Source: Amphibalanus amphitrite (taxonomy: Eukaryota > Arthropoda > Thecostraca > Balanomorpha > Balanidae). Taken from it: a DNA stretch of 64,000 nucleotides. The stretch covers positions 1 through 64,000 of the forward strand of contig NW_024883029.1 in NCBI RefSeq assembly GCF_019059575.1. Reading direction: 5' to 3'. Position 1 is the first letter of the stretch. Each line of letters starts with the position of its first letter. The notes under the pieces were generated by a model. The model was not told where the DNA came from, did no database searches, and saw nothing but the letters and a program-made list of their open reading frames with translations. Shown one piece after another: positions 54,498 to 64,000 of this stretch. The position numbers and the translations under genes were made by a program.

Positions 54498-55590
54498 TCT
54501 ACCGCTGAATAAAAAGGTTAATCCAAGGTTAATCATCAAAATATTATCACAATCACCCAGCAACACACGGTATATACAGCAACACAGCCCTATACCACAG
54601 ACCACCAGACAGCCAATAACAAGCAGTGATGGAGGCGTGTTCAAAAAGTTAATATGCAGCTGTCGACACTAAATAGTCGGTGATTTTCCGTTAGAAATTT
54701 TGCGCAAACACCATCTGTATGGGTCTTCGAACAGAAACACCACATTTGAAACAAAAGCGCCAAAAAACTGGAATGTTTGTTTTTTTCGCTCGGGAAAGAT
54801 ATATACGCGTTCCAAATACGCACCACGCTAATTCGCATCAGCTCCCCAAGAACGCATTCAGTGCACCGACTACATGAGCAAATTCGTATCAGTGACGTCA
54901 AACGGATCTAGTTTGGCTCTCGGCCCGATGCGCATTACAAACGGAATAGCATACAAATGTGGCGCACTTCCGTAGCAATAGAGGTGACTAAATTAAAAAT
55001 TCATTATCTTATGTCTTTTTTGCATTTAATCTGCTCAAAACATTCTCAATTAACTTAACAAAAAAAAGTTGAACATAAAGTTGTCTTGCTTTGACTCATT
55101 GGGCAATTGCCTCTCTTGATTCGTCTGTAGTGCTGTCAGAAAAATGTTTCAACTGAAATTATGTGGATATTTACTATTTGGTTTTCACTATATTTATTGT
55201 TGAAAACTTGGCAAAATACCGACATATTTTTCAAAATATTATTTCAAAAGAAGAAAATGAAAAAAATACCTATTATTTTGCATTTTAATGTTTCTTTTTG
55301 CGAAGAAATAGTTCCTGTAATACGTATCTTGGTCCTATTCGCTTCTAAGCCTCTTTCTCAGCGGATTTTGTTCGGACCGCCGATTCGTATTAGCAGGTGG
55401 ATACATGAGTCGGTAGTACGCTCCTGATTCGCATTAGCGGTGAATCCGATCGTGATACGTATTTGCTTTGCTCATGTAACCGCGGATCGGATCGCCGATT
55501 CGTACTAGCAGGTGGCTACATGAGTCGGTAATGCGTTCCTAATTCGAATTAGCGGCTAAATACGTATTTACTGTGCTCATGTAACCCCGA
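54498..55590 (-). repeat. Dispersed repeat X (minus orientation)
   Basis: Begins TCTACCGCTGAATAAAAAGG, the complement of the end of X at 46966, and runs to CTCATGTAACCCCG at about 55585. Inside, tandem-like variants of GATTCGTATTAGCAGGTGG and TACATGAGTCGGTA occur near 55380-55550. X is attached to the left of Y in one place and, inverted, to its right in the other. Confidence 0.68.
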
Positions 55591-55680
55591 TAATTGCCTT
55601 CAACTGACCTGCCACCAACCGCAACCACACCCGTTTATGAGCGTACCCGTCAGGGTGCTCATAAACACCGAGCGGCCATC

Positions 55681-55768
55681 ATGCTTCGAACTCGGACTGT
55701 TGTAACCGGGCCGCGTGCTCTCGCCACGCGGAATCCAACGCTCTATGCAACTGAGCTACGAGACCGGG
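55681..55768 (-). repeat. tRNA-like SINE head, minus strand
   Basis: Read on minus: GGTCTCGTAGCTCAGTTGC (A box, with a well-paired D-stem GCTC/GAGC), a perfect 7-bp hairpin CCGCGTG/CACGCGG, and GAGTTCGAAGC (weak B box). The anticodon stem of a normal tRNA cannot be formed, so a tRNA-derived SINE is more likely than a gene. Confidence 0.55.
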
Positions 55769-55769
55769 A

Positions 55770-57658
55770 CCGGTCGATATTCCTGGATCGACTCCCTGTT
55801 TGTATCACGGTACATAGAATACTAGGTAACACCGGTTTGTCCGCTCAACACAGGGCCAATGGTCACCACTTTCTTCAGCTGACGTCTGTGACCTTGAGCT
55901 GACCTAGGATGATAAACAGCTGACAATTTAGGCCATTTGGAGCTCACTTGACAGCTGAAGAGCGTGATTTAAAATATAAATATTTGTCAGGCACTGACAA
56001 AAGATATTATTCACCAGTCATTTTTTAAGCACATTCTGTCATAAATTAGTTGACTCCCTCTGGTCTTCCACACGGCAGAAAATGCAAGTGCAAATTCTGC
56101 CGTCTTGAAGTGAGCCAAACGCTTATGAAACACATGGTCGTTTCTCTCAAATCACAACGGAAACTGCGAGAAAACAAGAGAGAGTCGGACTCTACAAATG
56201 AATGAATTTGGAAGAAAAATAACTGTATTTTTTCCTGTGGAAATGTTGACTTTGAAAACATTGGCCATCAACTTTAAAATTGCCCCCAAATATGAAAATG
56301 TGTGAATTGACAAAACAGGCAATCTTGCTGTTTTTGCCCAAGTTTGTTCATGATTGAGAGATATTCGATGCGAAAATGCACTGATATATACTTTTGAAAG
56401 CGAGGTTTTGATCAGTGTATTAATTTTGATTTTTAACTTAACGCTAGTCCCACTTTTCTCTCCAAGAAAATATATTTGTCAATTTTTCAATAACCATATT
56501 ATGCGTCATTGCTTTAAAAATAAAGAGAGTCGGACCGTAATTCTTTCAAAATGACTGATCGTGCTCAATATCTATCGGAATATATCAACAGATTGGCCAG
56601 ACTCATTGGCTAAATATGTTTAAATCACATTTTTCTTACTTTCTGCAGAATTTCCTGCAAAATTTTACTGTAGTTTAAGCTGCGTTTCCTGCAGATTGTG
56701 TTCACAGACCAATGGGAGACAAGTATTTCTTCATCAACAGGTTTATTCGCCATCAATTGGTCTAGCTGGTGTTTTTCGTATGCGCAGCTTATGTCACAGC
56801 TGCGTAAGAACAGGTTCGCTTTAAATCATTATGGGTATTTCTTTTCGGAATATCAAAGGTCAATGTTGATGTGTTTCATAAGATTTGTGGTGGCGGGATT
56901 ATCGTCATTAACTAATTACTTGATATCAGATTTTAATGGGGAGTGGTGTAATTCCCGCACGACTGTTGACTTTCATTGTAATTGCCTGAGCTGGTTCCTG
57001 GGCCGCCTCAGATAGCAGGATGGTGTGTCAAGTATCAACTTGACAGGAAGGTGGGTACCCAGACACTGAAATTTCTGTGTAATTTGCGCCAAAAATTAGG
57101 TAACTATTTGTGCAAAAATTAAACCCTTTTTATATAAAGCACATGTGCACATCTACCGATCAAGGCTATATCAAGGCTATGGCGTCTGCCGCCATGCGCC
57201 GAATTCGGCGCATGCGAAGTTACCTACGCCGGACATGCGCTGAAATTTTCGGCGCAATCCTGCCACTATGCCGGACATATTAGGCATAACGTGTATTATT
57301 TCCAGTCTGGTACAAAACACAAATCAAACCTTACCTAACCCCATGTTGCATGTTCATATGAACTGTAGATCAGATATTTTTTTGAAAAAATACCCATCTT
57401 TCATCCTTTCAGCATACCTACAACCTACTAAACAGCCTTGGTATCAACCTAGCATTCATACTTTATCTGCACATACATATTGATATATGTGGTATGTTTT
57501 GTTCAGTAGGTTATATGTAGTAGGTCAGCCGTCAGGTGCCTACATGCTATCATTTGTCATGCTTTGATTTCAGATGGTGTCTTGTGGGCTTTATAGTGGG
57601 CTTTGTGGCCCTCGTGCAAGGGTTAAGTGTTGATGCACATAATGCAATGTGTTTTTTC
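55770..57658. other. Unassigned AT-rich DNA, part dispersed repeat
   Basis: No gene supported. 57080-57270 contains CATGTGC, TTTGCGCC and GGCGCATGCG motifs that mirror 43900-44060. The 105-codon plus frame at 56698-57015 lacks any recognisable domain. Confidence 0.4.
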
Positions 57659-57898
57659 CATGGACGCAGGAACCTCACGTAAAGTTTGGGAGGGGGGGGC
57701 AGAGAACTTCAATGTCACTTTGTGGGAACCGTAATACCCCTATGAACAAATTCTTTGCAGTTTCGTGCTCATCTCACCTTGCCGAACCATTTCTTGCTCT
57801 TAGTTTTGAATTTAAATGAAAAATAAATATTTTACTTTAAAAATTAGCATAGCTGAAAAGTGGGGGCATGTCCCCCCCCTCCGCTCCTACGCCTATGG
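57659..57898. mobile_element. ~240-bp MITE with CCATRGRCGYAGGA ends
   Basis: CCATGGACGCAGGAACC at 57659 mirrors the complement of CCATAGGCGTAGGAGCGG ending at 57898. A G run and a C run lie just inside the two ends. No coding capacity. Confidence 0.68.
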
Positions 57899-58139
57899 TT
57901 TTTCTTAATGGTACAAATCATCCACATTCATATGTGAAGGGTAGGTAGTTACCTACAGAACCAAATCAATGCCTCAATTGCTCATTGTTTTCTTACAATA
58001 AGTCCCCCTCCTCTGCCAATCGCACTAAAGTATCTACTGTCACAATGCCGTGTGCGTCATGATTTCTCAACTCTATGCTTACAATATATTTCCATTTGTC
58101 AATCACATATTGTTTTTTTTTACAGGCTTTCCGGTTATG

Positions 58140-59165
58140 ACTGAGGCCGGCATCTCACCTGTCCTGGCTACGCCAAATCACTGCGGATGCCGGATGCCGA
58201 GGACCGGAGAGCCAACCGCTTTGAGGCGTGAGCTCTGTGGCGTGGCTCGAGTGACGGCTACGGCGCCGTCGACCTGGTTGAATAGCTGGGGCCTGGACGA
58301 GGGTGCCCTTAGTACGGTGGCCAATCGGTTACGTCCGAGGGGTGCTCGAACACGCTGCCGTCGCGTGGCTGCCGGCGGCCGCCCCCTCGCACGTGAATCT
58401 TCTGGAGCGAGGACTGCGAGAGGCGGCCGCATCATCACCTGTGTCCGCGCTCAACACCGTGCCACGCACTAATGGCGGAAGCCCGACTTTCTCCGATGGA
58501 GGAGAGAAGCTGGACGCTGGCTGCCAGGCTGCTGGGGAGGGCGCTGGCTCTGCCATCAGGGGACCCCCTGCGCGCGACCGCCAAGGCCTCGGCACCGGCG
58601 CGCCTGTCTTCGGTCCGAGGCTGGAGATTGCGAGGCCGCCAGGCCTGGGCGAGAGCGAGAATCCCACCGTGTCAACAGACGGCCACGGCTGGCGTCACCT
58701 TCCGGTTGGACGTGTGCCCGATCCGGGCTGGGGCCACGGCGGCGGAAAGGGAAAGCGTGGCTACGCTGCACCTCGCGTTCCTGCCCCTGTGTGCTGTCCG
58801 GCTTTGGACGGACGGATCTGCGGAGGGCGGAGTCTTCAGGTGCTGGGCGGGAGCCGTGCTGGTCTGGCTGTATTTGTATTTGTATTTGTATTTACATTTA
58901 AGAGCGATCCACATACAAAGTGCGTGGCGATTACTGCTCAGAATCCGTATCCGCGGCTGCTGATCTAATCATTCAAAACATTTGCACATTCACTCACGTC
59001 AAAACAAGGACAAGGCTGGACGAAGAGGCCGAGGAACTGCGGGCCCCGGCCGGAGAGCTGTGCTTTAGCTACCGCGCGGAGATGGTGGCGCTGGTGACCG
59101 GTCCGGAGACCCTACTCGGAAGAGACAGAGACCAGGACCTGCGTTCCGTACTTATCTGCTAACTG
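58140..59165 (+). mobile_element. LINE fragment (RT C-terminus and start of RNase H), plus strand
   Basis: YVRGVLEHAAVAWLPAAAPS and HVNLLERGLREA (58330-58430) match the fragment at 38150-38800. In a second frame ARLLGRALALPSGDPL and LSSVRGWRLRG follow, then the RNase H opening RLWTDGSAEGG with AGAVLVW (58795-58865). A (TTTGTA)n-type microsatellite and about 150 bases of unrelated sequence interrupt it (58866-59010). It may resume as GELCFSYRAEMVAL (59045-59090). Frame changes make it non-functional. Confidence 0.72.
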
Positions 59166-60785
59166 TGCGGTGGTGCTGGTGCAGTGCAGCATTTTTGGAT
59201 GGATAGCTACATTTCACGATTAAATAGCTGTTACGTTTCAGTGCAGGTGGCGTGACGAACAATGTGGTAGTTATCTGTTGGCCACTTCTGCGGCCGCTGC
59301 TATTTCCTACTCGAAGGCGGGCGCGCTGTTTGGCTGGGCCGCCAGGATGTTCCCATTATGTGTCGACGACAAAGCGAGTGTATTCGTGTTCTTTTAATGC
59401 ACAGAGGTCTGTTGTATATTTGAAGTTTTATTTTAAGTTGACGATTGCGAAGGGCAGATTCATCTTCTCTCTTTCATTTGTGTTGCCACTTTATCGTTCA
59501 TGTTTGTTATAAGTGTCCATGCGGCTTGGTTGTCATCTTTATTCCTGATGTATTTTATTTTACGAACATGCTGGTGATCAATGCAATACACTTTTGGTTA
59601 ATAATGCTGCTTTAGCTCTGATCCTTTGTGGTATGTCTTGACTGTACTACTGCGATAGCGATTTTTCCTCACCAAAATATGCAGGCAACCAATGTAAATG
59701 CTGCCAAAAGTTTGTCATTACGTGATGTATCTAAAAAACATCGAGTTCCTGAACGTGGTCGTGTACTACGTAACCGGAAACTCAATAGGACGCAGAATTC
59801 TGTGAAGCAAAACTACAGAAGTGAGGCTGGCCACGCCAAAATCAAGTGAGATATGTCTAGCCTTTCTTCAGCCGCCAAGGCTTCGATAGACTATCCCCGG
59901 GTTCGGTGTCTCTCGAACTACGAAGATTTAACGTCGTCCGGCTAATCCTGGTTAAGGTCAGCGGGGATTTAGCTGTGGTTATGGAACAGGATTGGCCGTC
60001 CGAGAGACTCCGAACCTGGGGTATGTTGCAGCACAGCTATGTCGACCGAGTGTCGTCGCAAGCTGCACCACTAGACGAGAACAAATAAAACCGTCCCGTC
60101 CTAGGCTGACTAGGCTTAGCTAGGTGGCAGCACAGTCGCGCCGGCAGGGGGCAGTGCCACAACCAGCCGACTGATATTTTCGTGTGACGTCAGAACCGGT
60201 GCCTCCCTGGTTTGTATTATAAGAGCCGCCCAACATTGAAAAAGGCTACGCCCGTGGATGTCAGTGACCTATTTTAGTGCTTTGCTTGGTTCGATCTGTC
60301 AATTTCTCTGTAAAGCTTATGTCCATCAAGTTAGCGTTGTATTCGTATTCGTTTTCAGCGTCGAGTTCAAAACATCGCCAAACTATGCCAAACGATAGAT
60401 CTTGACACGCTGATTCCAAAAATATCACTCATTTTTTCCTAGGTCAAATATTTTGACCTCTAGGGTTGCAACTGCAACAGCCATACTAACTGCAACAGCC
60501 ATACTGGGAAGATAAAGAAGAAGTCATTATGAAATTTCTATTTGATGATAATAGGAAACATATGGAAGATAAGAAACAAATTCTATACAGCATGTGGAAG
60601 TTAAGATATAGAAGGCAAAAAGAAAAAGAGCTCAATACTATCATGCACCCCATACCAACTCATAGCGCGATAGCTTAAGTACAGTTTAAAAGAATAGGAG
60701 GAGCCGTTGCAAAGGCAAATCCTCTAAACCATCATCATCATCATCATCAGGGGCAAAAAACCTCTCTGGCTATAAACAACAATAA
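59166..60785. other. Unassigned DNA before the satellite
   Basis: No gene supported. AT-rich with a short (CAT)n tract at 60733-60749. The 73-codon plus frame at 59628-59849 and the 60-codon frame at 59906-60088 show no recognisable family. Confidence 0.4.
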
Positions 60786-63700
60786 GGTACTTCTTTATTT
60801 ACCGTCCAATCTGGCTGAAACTTACACAAAACATGTGCCGCCACACAGGGATGCGTCACAAACAACAAAATCGCCGATCGAGGTCAAAGGTCAAGGTCAT
60901 ATTTGCGAAAAACCGTTATTTTTCGACGGGGTACCAAATAAAAACTTTATTTACCGTCCGACCGGGCTGAAACTTACACAAAACATGTGCCGCCACACAG
61001 GGATGCGTCACAATCAACAAAATCGCCGATCGAGGTCAAAGGTCAAGGTCATATTTGCGAAAAACCGTTATTTTTCGACGGGGTACCAAATAAAAACTTT
61101 ATTTACAGTCCGATCGGGCTGAAACTTACACAAAACATGTGCCGCCACACAGGGATGCGTCACAATCAACAAAACCGCCGATCGAGGTCAAAGGTCAAGG
61201 TCATATTTGCGAAAAACCGTTATTTTTCGACGGGGTACCAAATAAAAACTTTATTTACCGTCCGATCGGGCTGAAACTTACACAAAACATGTGCCGCCAC
61301 ACAGGGATGCGTCACAATCAACAAAATCGCCGATCGAGGTCAAAGGTCAAGGTCATATTTGCGAAAAACCGTTATTTTTCGACGGGGTACCAAATAAAAA
61401 CTTTATTTACCGTCCGATCGGGCTGAAACTTACACAAAACATGTGCCGCCACACAGGGATGCGTCAAAATCAACAAAATCGCCGATCGAGGTCAAAGGTC
61501 AAGGTCATATTTGCGAAAAACTGTTATTTTTCGACGGGGTACCAAATAAAAACTTTATTTACCGTCCGATCGGGCTGAAACTTACACAAAACATGTGCCG
61601 CCACACAGGGATGCGTCACCATTAACAAAATCGCCGATCGAGGTCAAAGGTCAAGGTCATATTTGCGAAAAACTGTTATTTTTCGACGGGGTACCAAATA
61701 AAAACTTTATTTACCGTCCGATCGGGCTGAAACTTACACAAAACATGTGCCGCCACACCGGGATGCGTCACAATCAACAAAATCGCCGATCGAGGTCAAA
61801 GGTCAAGGTCATATTTGCGAAAAACCGTTATTTTTCGACGGGGTACCAAATAAAAACTTTATTTACCGTCCGATCGGGCTGAAACTTACACAAAACATGT
61901 GCCGCCACACAGGGATGCGTCACAATCAACAAAATCGCCGATCGAGGTCAAAGGTCAAGGTCATATTTGCGAAAAACCGTTATTTTTCGACGGGGTACCA
62001 AATAAAAACTTTATTTACCGTCCGATCGGGCTGAAACTTACACAAAACATGTGCCGCCACACAGGGATGCGTCACAATCAACAAAATCGCCGATCGAGGT
62101 CAAAGGTCAAGGTCATATTTGCGAAAAACTGTTATTTTTCGACGGAGTACCAAATAAAAACTTTATTTACCGTCCGATCGGGCTGAAACTTACACAAAAC
62201 ATGTGCCGCCACACAGGGATGCGTCAAAATCAACAAAATCGCCGATCGAGGTCAAAGGTCAAGGTCATATTTGCGAAAAACCGTTATTTTTCGACGGGGA
62301 ACCAAATAAAAACTTTATTTACCGTCCGATCGGGCTGAAACTTACACAAAACATGTGCCGCCACACAGGGATGCGTCACAATCAACAAAATCGCCGATCG
62401 AGGTCAAAGGTCAAGGTCATATTTGCGAAAAACCGTTATTTTTCGACGGGGTACCAAATAAAAACTTTATTTACCGTCCGATCGGGCTGAAACTTACACA
62501 AAACATGTGCCGCCACACAGGGATGCGTCACAATCAACAAAATCGCCGATCGAGGTCAAAGGTCAAGGTCATATTTGCGAAAAACCGTTATTTTTCGACG
62601 GGGTACCAAATAAAAACTTTATTTACCGTCCGATCGGGCTGAAACTTACACAAAACATGTGCCGCCACACCGGGATGCGTCACAATCAACAAAATCGCCG
62701 ATCGAGGTCAAAGGTCAAGGTCATATTTGCGAAAAACCGTTATTTTTCGACGGGGTACCAAATAAAAACTTTATTTACCGTCCGATCGGGCTGAAACTTA
62801 CACAAAACATGTGCCGCCACACAGGGATGCGTCACAATCAACAAAATCGCCGATCGAGGTCAAAGGTCAAGGTCATATTTGCGAAAAACCGTTATTTTTC
62901 GACGGGGTACCAAATAAAAACTTTATTTACCGTCCCATCGGGCTGAAACTTACACAAAACATGTGCCGCCACACAGGGATGCGTCACAATCAACAAAATC
63001 GCCGATCGAGGTCAAAGGTCAAGGTCATATTTGCGAAAAACTGTTATTTTTCGACGGGGTACCAAATAAAAACTTTATTTACCGTCCGATCGGGCTGAAA
63101 CTTACACAAAACATGTGCCGCCACACCGGGATGCGTCACAATCAACAAAATTGCCGATCGAGGTCAAAGGTCAAGGTCATATTTGCGAAAAACCGTTATT
63201 TTTCGACGGGGTACCAAATAAAAACTTTATTTACCGTCCGATCGGGCTGAAACTTACACAAAACATGTGCCGCCACACAGGGATGCGTCACAATCAACAA
63301 AATCGCCGATCGAGGTCAAAGGTCAAGGTCATATTTGCGAAAAACCGTTATTTTTCGACGGGGTACCAAATAAAAACTTTATTTACCGTCCGATCGGGCT
63401 GAAACTTACACAAAACATGTGCCGCCACACAGGGATGCGTCACAATCAACAAAATCGCCGATCGAGGTCAAAGGTCAAGGTCATATTTGCGAAAAACTGT
63501 TATTTTTCGACGGGGTACCAAATAAAAACTTTATTTACCGTCCGATCGGGCTGAAACTTACACAAAACATGTGCCGCCACACCGGGATGCGTCACAATCA
63601 ACAAAATTGCCGATCGAGGTCAAAGGTCAAGGTCATATTTGCGAAAAACCGTTATTTTTCGACGGGGTACCAAATAAAAACTTTATTTACCGTCCGATCG

Positions 63701-64000
63701 GGCTGAAACTTACACAAAACATGTGCCGCCACACAGGGATGCGTCACAATCAACAAAATCGCCGATCGAGGTCAAAGGTCAAGGTCATATTTGCGAAAAA
63801 CCGTTATTTTTCGACGGGGTACCAAATAAAAACTTTATTTACCGTCCGATCGGGCTGAAACTTACACAAAACATGTGCCGCCACACAGGGATGCGTCACA
63901 ATCAACAAAATCGCCGATCGAGGTCAAAGGTCAAGGTCATATTTGCGAAAAACTGTTATTTTTCGACGGGGTACCAAATAAAAACTTTATTTACCGTCCG
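60786..64000 (+). repeat. 152-bp satellite array, at least 21 units, runs off the window
   Basis: A 152-bp unit repeats head to tail with only a few substitutions per copy. Landmarks per unit: ATGTGCCGCCACAC, GGGATGCGTCAC, TCGCCGATCGAGGTCAAAGG, ATTTTTCGACGGGGTACC and TTTATTTACCGTCCGATCGG. The first unit is partial and more diverged (CCAATCTGG). Each unit contains AGGTCAAAGGTCAAGGTCA (60881-60899 in the first full one). Since 152 leaves a remainder of 2 when divided by 3, a 95-codon ORF spans nearly two units and recurs in every copy; it is a by-product. From 62963 a three-unit higher-order pattern of 456 bp appears. Confidence 0.97.

Noticed and set aside
55681-55768. Functional tRNA gene
   Set aside because: The D-arm is good but there is no normal anticodon stem and the B box is weak; better read as a SINE head.
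58672-58914. Lys/Tyr-repeat frame on minus and Leu/Tyr-repeat on plus
   Set aside because: A short TTTGTA-type microsatellite interrupts the LINE RNase H here.
60835-63858. About twenty copies of a 95-codon open frame
   Set aside because: They restate the 152-bp satellite: each frame spans almost two units and overlaps the next. No evidence of translation.
60786-64000. CRISPR-like appearance (regular repeats)
   Set aside because: Units are continuous 152-bp satellite copies without variable spacers, in a eukaryotic genome.

Overview
This is eukaryotic, animal-type DNA: genes are split by GT-AG introns, most of the window is transposon and satellite sequence, and there is no operon, rRNA or CRISPR array. 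The two recognisable host loci are RFT1 (an ER glycosylation protein) and Dscam-like immunoglobulin/fibronectin-III sequence. With the Ty3/gypsy and RNase-H-bearing LINE fragments these fit an arthropod, possibly a crustacean; that placement is inference. Several coding reads are broken by one- or two-base shifts, so either decay or residual long-read indel error must be kept in mind.

Layout. 1-15.7 kb: a CT microsatellite; a 2.6 kb hAT-like element with perfect 8-bp target-site duplications (1564-4153); degenerate tandem repeats; and a ~1 kb foldback element carrying two inverted tRNA-like modules (9421-10425). An inverted copy of the foldback's flanking DNA at 11.7-12.05 kb lacks the element, so it acts as an empty site. 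15.7-17.7 kb: a terminal-inverted-repeat element interrupted by a 1057-bp hAT-type element made largely of TGACTCA motifs. 18.0-23.06 kb: four TTAA-flanked elements nested inside one another. 23.1-24.15 kb: a 14-bp minisatellite. 25-27.8 kb: AGGTCA-rich dispersed repeats and a MITE.

28.8-40 kb: degenerate LINE copies on both strands and a damaged Ty3/gypsy element on the minus strand (gag, protease, reverse transcriptase, RNase H, integrase) with no recognisable 5' LTR. 39.97-43.07 kb: intron-poor Dscam-like Ig and FN3 domains, scrambled across both strands and bounded by an inverted repeat. 48.16-53.87 kb: the RFT1-like gene on the minus strand, seven exons recognised; its last coding exon is split by a 2378-bp hAT-type element with a perfect 8-bp duplication and also carries a frameshift. 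54-60.7 kb: further repeats, a tRNA-like SINE head and another LINE fragment. 60.79 kb to the end: a 152-bp satellite, each unit with an AGGTCA triple half-site (DR1 plus DR0), partly organised as a 456-bp higher-order repeat.

The main story is layered transposition into a gene-poor region, with RFT1 the only locus that still looks like an ordinary conserved gene.
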